A stretch of DNA of 64,000 nucleotides, taken from NCBI GenBank assembly GCA_020723085.1, contig DYJN01000003.1:62001-126000 (forward strand). Direction: 5' to 3'. The translations under genes and the position numbers were made by a program. Source of the DNA: Arcobacter sp. (lineage in GTDB: Bacteria > Acidobacteriota > Terriglobia > Bryobacterales > Bryobacteraceae). The notes under the pieces are model-generated. The model was not told the DNA's origin. It saw only the letters and a program-made list of their open reading frames with translations, and did not search any database. Positions 11,687 to 21,676 of this stretch are shown here, piece by piece (within the stretch, counting starts at the first letter, position 1; each line of letters begins with the position of its first letter).

Positions 11687-12723
11687 CGATCGGCCTCGAC
11701 GCCACCTACAGCGAGGGCGGGCAGCTGTCCGGCATCGGCGTCTACAGCCGCGAACTGCTGCGCGGGCTGGCCCAGGCGCATCCTGAGGCGCGTTTCGAGT
11801 GGTACTACCGTCTCCACCGGCTCCGCGCCGGATGGCGCGCGCCGAGGCCTCCCAATGTGGCCGTGCGTCCTCTGCTCGAACACGTCAGAACCGGGAGCGC
11901 GAAGTTGTTCCACGGCCTGAACCAGCGGCTCCCGGCGGCGCGGTTTCCGGTTCGCGTGGCCACGTTCCACGACCTGTTCGTGTTCACGGCGGAATACTCC
12001 ACGCCCGGCTTTCGCCAGCGGTTCCAGAAGCAGGCTCGCGAAGCGGCGGCGCGGGCGGATCTGATCCTGTGCGTGAGCCGGTTCACCGCGGGGCAGGTGG
12101 AAGAGATTCTTGCCGTGCCGGCGGCGCGGCTCCGCATCGCGCCGCACGGCGTCCGCCTGTCCGAACCGGAGGCGGGCGGACAGCGGGAGCCGCTGATCCT
12201 CCATGTCGGCGCGGTGCAGCGGCGGAAGAACCTGGTGCGGCTGGTCGCGGCGTTTGAACGCGCCGCGCCGCAGCCGTGGCGGCTGGTGCTGGCGGGCGGC
12301 GCCGGGTACGGATCGGAAGAAGTGCAGGAGCGGATCCGCCAGAGCCCGGCGGCGGAGCGCATCGCCTGGACGGGATGGCTGCCGGATGAGGAGGTGGAGC
12401 GGCTCTACCGGCGCGCCTCCGTGTTCGCATTTCCTTCCCTGGATGAGGGCTTCGGCATCCCCGTGCTGGAAGCCATGGCTCATGGCGTGCCGGTGCTGAG
12501 CTCCACGCGCGGCGCGCTGCCGGAGGTATGCGGCGATGCGGCGCTGCTCGTGGATCCTCTTCGGGACGACGAGATTGCGCAGGCGCTGGAAGCGCTGGTC
12601 CGCGACGAACCGCTGCGCGGGCGGCTGGCGCAGGCCGGACGCGCGCGGGCAGCGCAGTTTCCCTGGGAACGCACCGTGGAAGAAACCTGGAGCGTCTACG
12701 CCGAATTGGGAGCGGCCGGTTGA
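11683..12723 (+). CDS. GT4-like glycosyltransferase
   Basis: TTG start overlaps the preceding TGA; VGAVQRRKNLVRLVAAF, FPSLDEGFGIPVLEAMAHGVPVLSS. Confidence 0.9.
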   Translation: MTIGLDATYSEGGQLSGIGVYSRELLRGLAQAHPEARFEWYYRLHRLRAGWRAPRPPNVAVRPLLEHVRTGSAKLFHGLNQRLPAARFPVRVATFHDLFVFTAEYSTPGFRQRFQKQAREAAARADLILCVSRFTAGQVEEILAVPAARLRIAPHGVRLSEPEAGGQREPLILHVGAVQRRKNLVRLVAAFERAAPQPWRLVLAGGAGYGSEEVQERIRQSPAAERIAWTGWLPDEEVERLYRRASVFAFPSLDEGFGIPVLEAMAHGVPVLSSTRGALPEVCGDAALLVDPLRDDEIAQALEALVRDEPLRGRLAQAGRARAAQFPWERTVEETWSVYAELGAAG

Positions 12724-12760
12724 CAACGTCCCGCCAGTGCGGAGGGTGCCCGCCCGGGGG

Positions 12761-13294
12761 TTACTTCTTCCGCGGAGCGGACTCGGCCAGAATCCTGTCC
12801 AGAATGTGGAACAGACCGTCGCCTTCGAAGATGTCCTTGCGCGAGTCGTCGTAGACGAGGTCCTCGCGGATGATGCCGTCCGGCGCGACGATGAGCAGGG
12901 TGGGCAGCTTGATGGATGGGTTCCGGGGCGTGATGTGGAGCATCGCAGCCACCGCCTGTCCGAAATCGAACAGAACCGGAGTGGTGATCTTGTGCCGGGC
13001 CACATAAGCCGCGACGGTCTGCTGGTTGTCCGGCGGATTCACAATCGACAGGACATTCAGGCGGTTGCCGTAGCGGCTCTTCACCCGCTCCAGCACCCTG
13101 GAGAACATGCCGCAGTGCGGGCAGTCGGTCTTCATGATGTCGACGAGGAGGACCTTGCCGCGGTAGTCGAGCACGTCATGGTAGCGGGCCTGCGAATCCG
13201 GCAGCGTGAAGCTGGCGATCCTCTTTCCTGCCAGCGGGCCGGCGGGGAGTGCGGTTCCCAGGACCACAAAAAGGGCGGCAACGTGTTTCAGCAC
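12761..13294 (-). CDS. TlpA/peroxiredoxin-like thioredoxin-fold protein, exported
   Basis: Signal peptide; VLLVDIMKTDCPHCGMFSRVL (CPHC); 1 nt downstream of mtnA. Confidence 0.85.
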   Translation of the reverse strand: MLKHVAALFVVLGTALPAGPLAGKRIASFTLPDSQARYHDVLDYRGKVLLVDIMKTDCPHCGMFSRVLERVKSRYGNRLNVLSIVNPPDNQQTVAAYVARHKITTPVLFDFGQAVAAMLHITPRNPSIKLPTLLIVAPDGIIREDLVYDDSRKDIFEGDGLFHILDRILAESAPRKK

Positions 13295-13295
13295 T

Positions 13296-14342
13296 TCATT
13301 CTCCTCTCGCGAATGCAGCCAGGCTCTCTTCGTACGGCGGGCGGGCGACGCCCTTCTCTGTAATGATGGCCGTGACGTAGCGGCTTGGGGTCACGTCGAA
13401 GGCGGGATTGGCCACAGCGGTTCCCTCCGGCGCCACGGGCACGCCGAAGACGTGAGTGACTTCCCCGGCCGCGCGTTCTTCGATCGGAATCCGGCCGCCC
13501 GACTCCAGACTGAGATCCAGCGTCGAGACCGGGGCAGCCACATAAAACGGGACGTTGTTCTCCCGTGCGAGCACGGCCACCGAGTAAGTGCCGATCTTGT
13601 TGGCCGTGTCGCCGTTGCGGGCGATGCGGTCGGCGCCGACGATGACGCAGCCGATGCGGCCGCTCTTCAGGAAGTGCCCGGCCATGTTGTCCGTGATCAG
13701 CGTCACCGGGATGCCGTCCTGCTGGAGTTCCCACACTGTGAGACGCGCGCCCTGCAGGAACGGTCTCGTCTCGTCGGCGAACACGTGGACTTTCTTGCCT
13801 GCCTCCACAGCAGCGCGGATCACGCCGAGCGCCGTGCCGTAACCGGCGGTGGCGAGAGCGCCGGCGTTGCAGTGGGTCAGGACGGACTTGCCGTCGGGCA
13901 CCAGCGGAGCGCCGTGGCGCCCGATGGCGCGGTTGATGGCGATGTCCTCTTCATACACGCGCAGGGCTTCCTCGACGAATGCCTGACGCAGGCGCTCCGG
14001 AGGGCTCCCGTCGAGCGATGCGTACAGCCGCTTCATGCGGCTGATGGCCCAGAACAGATTGACGGCTGTCGGGCGGGTGGACGCGAGAGTCTCGCAGATG
14101 CGGGGAAACTCCGCTGCCAGCCGTTCCGGGGGGGTCTGAAGCACGCCCAGCGCGACGCCCATGGCGGCGGAAACGCCGATGGCCGGCGCTCCCCGCACCA
14201 CCATCGTCCGGATGGCATCCGCCACTTCCTGATAAGTCCTGCAGGTGACGAACTCCACCGTGCGCGGCAGCTTCGTCTGGTCGATCATGACGACGCCGTC
14301 AGGCGTCCACTTGACGGTCTCCACCATAAGGGGAACTTCCAT
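13296..14342 (-). CDS. mtnA: S-methyl-5-thioribose-1-phosphate isomerase
   Basis: [58 protein letters not shown]. Confidence 0.95.
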   Translation of the reverse strand: MEVPLMVETVKWTPDGVVMIDQTKLPRTVEFVTCRTYQEVADAIRTMVVRGAPAIGVSAAMGVALGVLQTPPERLAAEFPRICETLASTRPTAVNLFWAISRMKRLYASLDGSPPERLRQAFVEEALRVYEEDIAINRAIGRHGAPLVPDGKSVLTHCNAGALATAGYGTALGVIRAAVEAGKKVHVFADETRPFLQGARLTVWELQQDGIPVTLITDNMAGHFLKSGRIGCVIVGADRIARNGDTANKIGTYSVAVLARENNVPFYVAAPVSTLDLSLESGGRIPIEERAAGEVTHVFGVPVAPEGTAVANPAFDVTPSRYVTAIITEKGVARPPYEESLAAFARGE

Positions 14343-14364
14343 TGAACCATGCGGGCGGCGCCCG

Positions 14365-15093
14365 TCACATCAGCAGTTCCCGCCGCTGCGCCAGATAGCC
14401 GACGAAGAATGTGAGGTTGTATGTGGCATGAACAATCGTCGATGCCGCGGTCGAGCCCGTGCGGTGCCGCGTGTATCCGAAGACGAACGAGGCGAGAAAC
14501 AGCAGGAACATGTGCTGCCAGTTCCAGGCGTACTGCGGCCCATGCAGCAGCGCGAACGGCATGCTGGCCAGCGCGATGCCCAGCCACTTGCCGAACGTGC
14601 GCACGGCGAGGGGCTGCACGAACCCGCGGAAGATCAGCTCTTCGGCGAGTGGACCCAGCGTCACCGCGAAGGATCCCACCAGCAGGATCGACCAGCGGTC
14701 GCGGAGCAGGCGCGCCACGGCGTTGTCGATCACAGGCGTGTGGAGCAGCTCCCCGAGTATGGCGATGACGATGACCAGCCCCGGTCCCAGGATTCCCGTC
14801 CACAGCATGTTCGGCCACGGGAAGCGCCATCCCAGCGAGTCCCAGAAAGGCGCCTGATACCGCTGCCGGAGAATCAGCCAGAGGGCGCCGAACCAGAGCG
14901 CGTAAGCCGCGAATTGCAGCGTGAGCGCGCGGGCGGCTTCGCCCGGCATCCGGGGCAGCAGGAGAAAGGCGCCGTGCGTCAGCGCGATAGCCAGCGAGAA
15001 GCAGGGGATGGACAGCACCGCCAGCAACAGGGCGTCCGTCCACGTCCAGAAGGGACCCTGGCGGAGCGGGGGAGGCGGGGCGGGTTCCGTCAT
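14365..15093 (-). CDS. CPBP-family intramembrane metalloprotease
   Basis: [14 protein letters not shown] and [11 protein letters not shown] motifs with many TM segments; start trimmed to ATG 15093. Confidence 0.9.
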   Translation of the reverse strand: MTEPAPPPPLRQGPFWTWTDALLLAVLSIPCFSLAIALTHGAFLLLPRMPGEAARALTLQFAAYALWFGALWLILRQRYQAPFWDSLGWRFPWPNMLWTGILGPGLVIVIAILGELLHTPVIDNAVARLLRDRWSILLVGSFAVTLGPLAEELIFRGFVQPLAVRTFGKWLGIALASMPFALLHGPQYAWNWQHMFLLFLASFVFGYTRHRTGSTAASTIVHATYNLTFFVGYLAQRRELLM

Positions 15094-16049
15094 GCGTCCG
15101 CCTCCACGAGCAGCGCCGCCAGCAGCGGCAGGAGGATTTCGTGATGGCCGGTGATCGAATAGCCCGCCCCGCCGGACCGCGCGTGCGGGCGCTCGACCAC
15201 ATTCAGCCGCGGGCGGTAGTGCTGGAGGAAGTCCAGATTCACCGTGGTGAAGTCCGCCAGCGGGTACCGCAGGTTCCGCACGGCGGAAACGGCCTTCAGA
15301 AACACTTCCGGCAACACGACCGCCGAGCCCACGTTCAGATAGACGCCGCCCGAGTCGAGCCCCCGAACCAGCGAGCAGAAAAGACGGAAGTCGCGGTGCG
15401 AGGCAGCGCCGATGGCCGCGCCGGAAGCGGCCGGGTGCGTGTGCGGCGTGTCGGTTCCGACGGCCACATGCACGGTGACCGGGATCGACCGCCGCCATGC
15501 CTGAAGCAGGAGGGAATACGGCGCGAACTGCGCCGGCGCGAGCGCGTCGAGCGCGGCGCCGAGCGCCTCTCCCAGCCCGCTGTCATCCTCCTGCGCGTGC
15601 CGGATCGCTTCATTCATGAGTCTTCCCGTCTCTTCCGCCGAGCCAAAGCGGCCGTCCGGGAGCACGGCTTCCACATCCTCGCTCGTGCAGCCGGCCAGGG
15701 CGATTTCGAAGTCGTGGATCGAGGTGGCGCCGTTCATGGCGATGCCGGTGACGAAGCCGCGGTCCATCAGGTCAATGAGCACCGGCGCCAGCCCGCACTT
15801 GACCACATGCCCGCCCAATCCCCACAGGATGGCGCGCCCGCGCCGGCGCGCTTCCGCGGCCGCGGCGGTCACGGCGCGCAGGGAATCCGCCGCCAGCAGG
15901 CGCGGCAGGCCGTCCAGCCACTGCGTGAAGGTGCCGCCCGGCCGGTGCGGGGCCGCCATGTGCTCGACGCGCACCTTGCCGCCCCGTTCGGCCAGCGGGA
16001 TGGTGGACAGGCGGGACAGATCGAGGGGTGGCTCGCGGTATTTGCTCAA
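15090..16049 (-). CDS. Deoxyhypusine-synthase-like protein
   Basis: ILWGLGGHVVKCGLAPVLIDLMDRGFVTGIAMNGATSIHDFEIALAG and GGVYLNVGSAVVLPEVFLKA resemble the DHS Rossmann region; TTG start. Confidence 0.55.
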   Translation of the reverse strand: MSKYREPPLDLSRLSTIPLAERGGKVRVEHMAAPHRPGGTFTQWLDGLPRLLAADSLRAVTAAAAEARRRGRAILWGLGGHVVKCGLAPVLIDLMDRGFVTGIAMNGATSIHDFEIALAGCTSEDVEAVLPDGRFGSAEETGRLMNEAIRHAQEDDSGLGEALGAALDALAPAQFAPYSLLLQAWRRSIPVTVHVAVGTDTPHTHPAASGAAIGAASHRDFRLFCSLVRGLDSGGVYLNVGSAVVLPEVFLKAVSAVRNLRYPLADFTTVNLDFLQHYRPRLNVVERPHARSGGAGYSITGHHEILLPLLAALLVEADA

Positions 16050-16057
16050 GGCGGTTC

Positions 16058-18820
16058 CTAACCAGCTTTGCCGTTTTTCAGAGCTTTTTCAAGTGCGCGC
16101 GCCGTGTGGCTGCGCCGGGACCGGACGATGTGCTCGGGAGGTCCGGCGGCGACCACCGTGCCGCCCTTCTCGCCGCCTTCCGGACCGAGGTCGATGATCC
16201 AGTCGGCGGACTTGATCACGTCAAGCTGGTGTTCGATGACGACCACTGTGTTGCCGAGGTCCACAAGCTGGTTCAGCACTTCGAGCAGCTTGCGGATGTC
16301 CTCGAAGTGCAGGCCCGTAGTGGGCTCGTCCAGGATGTAGAGTGTCTTGCCCGTCTGACGGCGCGAGAGTTCGCGGGCGAGCTTGATGCGCTGCGCCTCG
16401 CCGCCGGACAGTGTCGTGGAAGACTGCCCCAGATGCAGATAGCCGAGGCCGACGTCGGCGAGCGTCTGGAGTTTGGCCTGGATCTGCGGGATGTTCCTGA
16501 GCAGCTCGAGCGCGTCTTCGATGGTCATCTCGAGCAGGTCGGCGATGGAGACGCCGTTGAAGCGGACCGCCAGTGTCTCCGAATTGTAGCGGCGCCCGCG
16601 GCAGACGTCGCAGGGGACGTAGACGTCGGGCAGGAAGTTCATCTCGATGCGCTTGACGCCGTCGCCCTGGCAGGCTTCGCAGCGCCCGCCTTTTACGTTG
16701 AACGAGAAGCGCCCCGGCTTGTAGCCGCGCTCCCGCGCCTCCGGCAGCATGGCGTAAAGCTCCCGGATCGGCGTGAACACGCCCGTGTAGGTGGCAGGGT
16801 TGGAGCGGGGGGAGCGTCCGATGGGGGTCTGATCGATCTCGATCACCTTGTCGATGTGCTCGAGCCCTTCGATGGAGTCGAACAGCCCGGGCGGCGTCCT
16901 GGCGCCGTAAAGGTTCTGCGCCAGCGCCCGGTACAGGATGTCGTGCACCAGGGTAGACTTGCCGCTGCCGCTGACGCCGGTGACGCAAAGGAACATGCCG
17001 AGCGGGAATTCGACGCCGATGTTCTTCAGGTTGTGCTGGCGCGCCCCGCGCAGCACGAGCTTCAGCCCGTTGCCGGGGCGGCGCGCCGGCGGCACCGGGA
17101 TCGAGCGGCGTCCGGAGAGATAGGCGCCGGTGAGCGAGCGCGGGTGGGCGGCGATCTCGGCGGGTTTGCCGGCGGCGATCAACTCGCCTCCCAGCCGCCC
17201 GGCGCCGGGACCGAGGTCGATGACGTAATCGGCGCGCTCGATGGTCTCCTCGTCGTGTTCGACGACAAGCACGGTGTTGCCCATGTCGCGCAGCCGGACG
17301 AGCGTCCCCAGCAGGCGCGCGTTGTCGCGCGGATGGAGTCCGATGGAGGGCTCGTCCAGCACATAAAGAACGCCGCGCAGGCGCGAGCCGATCTGCGTGG
17401 CCAACCGGATGCGCTGCGATTCGCCGCCGGACAGCGTGGCGGCGGAGCGGTCCAGAGACAGGTAGTCGAGGCCGACTTCGCAGAGGAACGACAGCCTGTG
17501 GCGGACCTCTTCGACGATGCGCGCGGCGATCTGCTGCTCCCGCGGCGAGAGCGTCCACGAGCGGATCTCCTCGAGCGCGCGCGAAACGGGCAGGGCGGTG
17601 AAGTCGGCGATGGACATGCCTTTGAGCTTCACCGCCAGGCTGGAGGGGCGGAGCCGCCGCCCGCCGCAGGCGCTGCACTCCGACGGGGACATGAAGTCCG
17701 CCAGGTATTCGCGGTAGCCCTCGGTCGAGTCTTCAAAGGCGCGCTGGAGCAGGGCGAGGATGCCCGGCATGGCGCCGGAGCCGTGGAGGAGCGCCTGCTG
17801 CTGCTTCGGAGGCAGGTCTTCGAACGGCCGGTCCAGGCGGATGCGGAGCTGCCGCGCGAGAGCGTGCAGCGCCTGCTGCATCAACATGCTGGAGCCGCCG
17901 GGGCCGAGGCCGCCGTCCAACAGCGGGCGCGACGGATCGGCGATCACCTTCAACGGGTCGAACGACCACGTGGCGCCCAGGCCGTGGCAGGCATCGCAGG
18001 CGCCGTAGGGACTGTTGAAGGAAAACGAGCGCGGTTCGATCTCCGGCACGCTCCGGCCGCACTCCGGGCAGGCGAGCTTCAGCGAGTAAAGCCGTTCCTC
18101 CCCGCCTACGTGGGCCACCACGACCAGGCCGTTGGCGAGCCGCGTGGCGGTTTCGATGGATGCTTCCAGCCTGCGCGCGGAATCGGGCTTGAGCGGCAGC
18201 CGGTCGACGACCACTTCGATCGTGTGATTGCGGCGCCGGTCCAGCTGGATGTCCTCGTCGAGCGCGCGGAGTTCGCCGTCGATGCGGGCGCGGACGAAGC
18301 CCGCCCGGGCGAATTTCTCCAGTTCCTTCTTGTACTCGCCCTTTCGGCCGCGGACGATGGGCGCAAGGATCATCACGCGCTCGCCCGCCGGCAGCGCCGT
18401 CACCTGTTCCACAATCTGTTGCGCGGTCTGCCGCGTGATGGGGATGCCGCAGTCCGGACAATGCGGCGTGCCGATGGAGGACCACAGCAGGCGGAGGTAA
18501 TCGTAGATCTCCGTGATGGTGCCCACCGTCGAGCGCGGGCTGCGGCTGGTGGTCTTCTGCTCGATGGAGATGGCGGGCGAGAGGCCGTCGATTGCGTCCA
18601 CGTCCGGCCTCTCCATCTGGTCGAGGAACTGCCGGGCGTAGGGCGAGAGCGTCTCGACATAACGCCTCTGGCCTTCGGCGTAGATCGTGTCGAAGGCGAG
18701 CGAAGACTTCCCCGAGCCGGACAGCCCCGTGATCACCGTGAACGATCCGCGGGGGATGGAGACGGTGACGTCCTTGAGATTGTGCACCCGCGCCCCGTGC
18801 ACGGAGATGCGGTCGATCAT
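16058..18820 (-). CDS. uvrA: Excinuclease ABC subunit A
   Basis: [54 protein letters not shown]; zinc-finger CX2C pairs. Confidence 0.98.
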   Translation of the reverse strand: MIDRISVHGARVHNLKDVTVSIPRGSFTVITGLSGSGKSSLAFDTIYAEGQRRYVETLSPYARQFLDQMERPDVDAIDGLSPAISIEQKTTSRSPRSTVGTITEIYDYLRLLWSSIGTPHCPDCGIPITRQTAQQIVEQVTALPAGERVMILAPIVRGRKGEYKKELEKFARAGFVRARIDGELRALDEDIQLDRRRNHTIEVVVDRLPLKPDSARRLEASIETATRLANGLVVVAHVGGEERLYSLKLACPECGRSVPEIEPRSFSFNSPYGACDACHGLGATWSFDPLKVIADPSRPLLDGGLGPGGSSMLMQQALHALARQLRIRLDRPFEDLPPKQQQALLHGSGAMPGILALLQRAFEDSTEGYREYLADFMSPSECSACGGRRLRPSSLAVKLKGMSIADFTALPVSRALEEIRSWTLSPREQQIAARIVEEVRHRLSFLCEVGLDYLSLDRSAATLSGGESQRIRLATQIGSRLRGVLYVLDEPSIGLHPRDNARLLGTLVRLRDMGNTVLVVEHDEETIERADYVIDLGPGAGRLGGELIAAGKPAEIAAHPRSLTGAYLSGRRSIPVPPARRPGNGLKLVLRGARQHNLKNIGVEFPLGMFLCVTGVSGSGKSTLVHDILYRALAQNLYGARTPPGLFDSIEGLEHIDKVIEIDQTPIGRSPRSNPATYTGVFTPIRELYAMLPEARERGYKPGRFSFNVKGGRCEACQGDGVKRIEMNFLPDVYVPCDVCRGRRYNSETLAVRFNGVSIADLLEMTIEDALELLRNIPQIQAKLQTLADVGLGYLHLGQSSTTLSGGEAQRIKLARELSRRQTGKTLYILDEPTTGLHFEDIRKLLEVLNQLVDLGNTVVVIEHQLDVIKSADWIIDLGPEGGEKGGTVVAAGPPEHIVRSRRSHTARALEKALKNGKAG

Positions 18821-18851
18821 GGAAATTCCATTGTCCCGCAGGGAGGCGGCG

Positions 18852-19922
18852 TCAGAGGGAGGCCGGGGAGGCGGCCATCCGGCGCACCGTGGCTTCCGCC
18901 AGCAGGTCGAAGATCTGGCGGGTCTCCTCCAGGTCGATGCAGGCGTCCGTGATCGACCGTCCGTAGGTCAGCGGCTGGCCGGGAATGAGATCCTGGCGCC
19001 CGGCGACGAGGAAGGACTCGAGCATGACGCCGAAGATGCCGGCCTGGCCGGCGGCGACCTGCGTGGCGAGATTGCGGGCGACAGCCGCCTGCAGCCGGTA
19101 GTTCTTCAGCGAGTTGGCGTGAGAGCAGTCCACCATCACGCGGTCGGGCAGCTTGGCGCCGCGCAGGCTGAGCAGGACGGTTTCGATCGACTGCTCATCG
19201 AAATTCGGCAGCTTGCCGCCGCGCAGGATGACGTGGCAGTCGCGGTTGCCCTTGGTGCAGACGATGGCGGAATGGCCGGCCTTGGTGACCGACAGGAAAT
19301 GGTGCGAGATGCGCGCGGCGCGGACGGCGTCGATGGCCACCTTGAAGTTGCCGTCCGTGCCGTTCTTGAAGCCGACGGGGCACGACAGCCCGCTGGCCAG
19401 CTCGCGGTGCACCTGGCTTTCCGTCGTGCGGGCGCCGATGGCGCCATACGAGATCAGATCGCCGATGTACTGCGGCGTGATCATGTCAAGGAACTCGGTG
19501 GCGCAGGGCATGCCCATCTGCGTGAGGCGCAGCAGCAGCCCCCGGGCGCGGCGCAGCCCCTCGTTGATCTGGAAGCTGCCGTCGAGGAAGGGATCGTTGA
19601 TGAGTCCCTTCCAGCCAACCGTGGTCCGGGGCTTTTCAAAATAGACCCGCATGACGACGAACAGCGCATCCCGGTACTGCCGGGCGAGTTCCGCCAGCCT
19701 GCCGGCGTAGTCTTCAGCGGCGGAGATGTCGTGGATGGAGCAGGGACCGGCGACGACGGCGAGGCGGTGGTCCCTGCCGTAGAGCATGTCGTGGATGGTG
19801 TGGCGCGCCTCCCAGATCAGCCTGGCGCCGTCCTCGTGCAGCGGGAACTGATCGAGCAGCGCCTGAGGCGTCACCAGTTCATAGATCTGCTGGATGCGGA
19901 CGTCGTCGGTACGGTAAGGCAT
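18852..19922 (-). CDS. 3-deoxy-7-phosphoheptulonate synthase (AroFGH class)
   Basis: [48 protein letters not shown]; alternative start 19934. Confidence 0.95.
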   Translation of the reverse strand: MPYRTDDVRIQQIYELVTPQALLDQFPLHEDGARLIWEARHTIHDMLYGRDHRLAVVAGPCSIHDISAAEDYAGRLAELARQYRDALFVVMRVYFEKPRTTVGWKGLINDPFLDGSFQINEGLRRARGLLLRLTQMGMPCATEFLDMITPQYIGDLISYGAIGARTTESQVHRELASGLSCPVGFKNGTDGNFKVAIDAVRAARISHHFLSVTKAGHSAIVCTKGNRDCHVILRGGKLPNFDEQSIETVLLSLRGAKLPDRVMVDCSHANSLKNYRLQAAVARNLATQVAAGQAGIFGVMLESFLVAGRQDLIPGQPLTYGRSITDACIDLEETRQIFDLLAEATVRRMAASPASL

Positions 19923-19926
19923 GGAA

Positions 19927-20157
19927 TCAACCACTCGGCGGCTGGTCCGTCCCGCGCCGGTTCCGGAAGCGGGCCGATTCTTCCTTTATTTTGCCGCGGG
20001 CCCAATGCAGAACCCGGCGCAACGGCGGGAAGAACTCGGACAAAATGATGAGTCCCGGGATCATGAAAGCCCACCCCGGCACGATTGGCAGCAACCAGCC
20101 GATGATACCCAAGATACACAATCCGACGCCTGCCGCCAGCCTGAGGATCTTGCTCAC
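19927..20157 (-). CDS. Small PGPGW-type membrane protein
   Basis: [45 protein letters not shown] start. Confidence 0.65.
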   Translation of the reverse strand: MSKILRLAAGVGLCILGIIGWLLPIVPGWAFMIPGLIILSEFFPPLRRVLHWARGKIKEESARFRNRRGTDQPPSG

Positions 20158-20195
20158 GGGGGAATTTCCAGTCTACCAGCCGGACGGGCTCTTCG

Positions 20196-20224
20196 TTGAC
20201 CGCAACGGCGGAAGACGATAGAAT
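20196..20224 (+). promoter_or_regulatory. Sigma-70-like promoter upstream of the sugar isomerase
   Basis: TTGACC-N17-TAGAAT. Confidence 0.65.
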
Positions 20225-20258
20225 CGCAGCATTGCAATCGTTTGCAGGAGCCAATCTT

Positions 20259-21668
20259 ATGACCAAACAGACGTTCGGGTTGATTGTCGGCAACCGGGGA
20301 TTCTTTCCGGATCACCTGGCCAAATCCGGCCGGGAAGAGATGATTCAGACGCTGGAGAAGCTGGGCTACGGAGTGGTGGCTCTTTCGCCTGAGGACACGA
20401 AGTACGGAGCGGTGGAGACGCGCGCGGACGCGAAGAAGTGCGCCGAACTCTTCGACCGCCACCGCCATGAGATTGGCGGCGTGATCGTGACGCTGCCGAA
20501 CTTCGGAGACGAACGCGGCGTGGCCGAGGCGCTGAGAGGTTCCGGGCTGAAGGTGCCCGTGCTGGTGCAGGCCACTCCAGACCGCGCCTCCAGCATGACG
20601 ATCGCCGACCGCCGCGACAGCTTCTGCGGCAAGATGAGCGTCTGCAACAACCTGAAGCAGTTCGGCATCCCATACTCGCTGACGAAGCTCCACACGGTGG
20701 CGCCATCGAGCGAAGAGTTCGCGCAGGACGTGGAGTGGTTCGCCGCGGTATGCCGGGTGGTGAACGGGCTGCGCAAGTGCCGCGTCGGCGCCATCGGCGC
20801 GCGTCCGGCGGCGTTCAATACAGTGCGTTACAGCGAGAAGCTGCTTGAGGGCGCCGGGATCGATGTCGACACGATCGACCTGTCGGAGATCTTTGGGCGC
20901 ATCGGAAGGCTGAAGGACGATGACGCAGCGGTGCAGGCGAAGCTCGCCGAGATCAACAGCTATGTGAGCACAGCGGGCATCGACGCCGCCGCGCTCGTCA
21001 AGATGGCGAAGCTCGCCGTCGTGGTGGACCGCTGGATGTCGGACAACGACATCACGGTGACGGCGGTACAGTGCTGGACCTCGATGGAAGAGTACTTCGG
21101 CGTGGTCCCCTGCACGGTGATGAGCATGATGTCGAACCGCCTGCTGCCAAGCGCCTGCGAAGTGGACGTTCCGGGCGTGGTGGCGATGTATGCGCTGGCG
21201 CTTGCCTCGGGCACGCCCAGCGCGCTGCTCGACTGGAACAACAACTACGGAGACGACCCGGACAAGGCAGTGTGCTTCCACTGCTCGAACCTGCCGAAGC
21301 ACTTCTTCGAGACGGCGCGCATGGATTACCAGGAGATCATCGCCGGAACGGTGGGCAAGCTGAACACGTTCGGCACGGTCGTGGGACGCGTGAAGGCGGG
21401 ACCAATGACCTACCTGCGGCTGTCGACCTGCGACGCCGAGGGCAGGCTGAAGGCCTATGTCGGCGAGGGCGAGTTCACGCGCGATCCGCTGGAAACGTTC
21501 GGCGGCGCGGGGGTGGTGCGCATCCCCAACCTGCAGGCGCTGCTGCACTACATCTGCGAGAACGGCTTCGAGCACCACGTGGCGGCGAACTTCTCCCAGG
21601 TGGCGGCGGCGGTCTACGAGGCAGGGCGCAAGTATCTCGGCTGGGAGATGCACTGGCACAAGGGGTGA
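20259..21668 (+). CDS. L-fucose/L-arabinose isomerase-family protein
   Basis: MTKQTFGLIVGNRGFFPDHLAKSGREEMI... VQCWTSMEEYFGVVPCTVMS, CEVDVPGVVAMYAL; RBS caggag; start trimmed. Confidence 0.85.
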   Translation: MTKQTFGLIVGNRGFFPDHLAKSGREEMIQTLEKLGYGVVALSPEDTKYGAVETRADAKKCAELFDRHRHEIGGVIVTLPNFGDERGVAEALRGSGLKVPVLVQATPDRASSMTIADRRDSFCGKMSVCNNLKQFGIPYSLTKLHTVAPSSEEFAQDVEWFAAVCRVVNGLRKCRVGAIGARPAAFNTVRYSEKLLEGAGIDVDTIDLSEIFGRIGRLKDDDAAVQAKLAEINSYVSTAGIDAAALVKMAKLAVVVDRWMSDNDITVTAVQCWTSMEEYFGVVPCTVMSMMSNRLLPSACEVDVPGVVAMYALALASGTPSALLDWNNNYGDDPDKAVCFHCSNLPKHFFETARMDYQEIIAGTVGKLNTFGTVVGRVKAGPMTYLRLSTCDAEGRLKAYVGEGEFTRDPLETFGGAGVVRIPNLQALLHYICENGFEHHVAANFSQVAAAVYEAGRKYLGWEMHWHKG

Positions 21669-21676
21669 AGCCCCGC

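Noticed and set aside
16028-18952. 974-aa plus-strand ORF opposite uvrA
   Set aside because: Exact antisense of a well-supported uvrA; composition typical of a shadow ORF.
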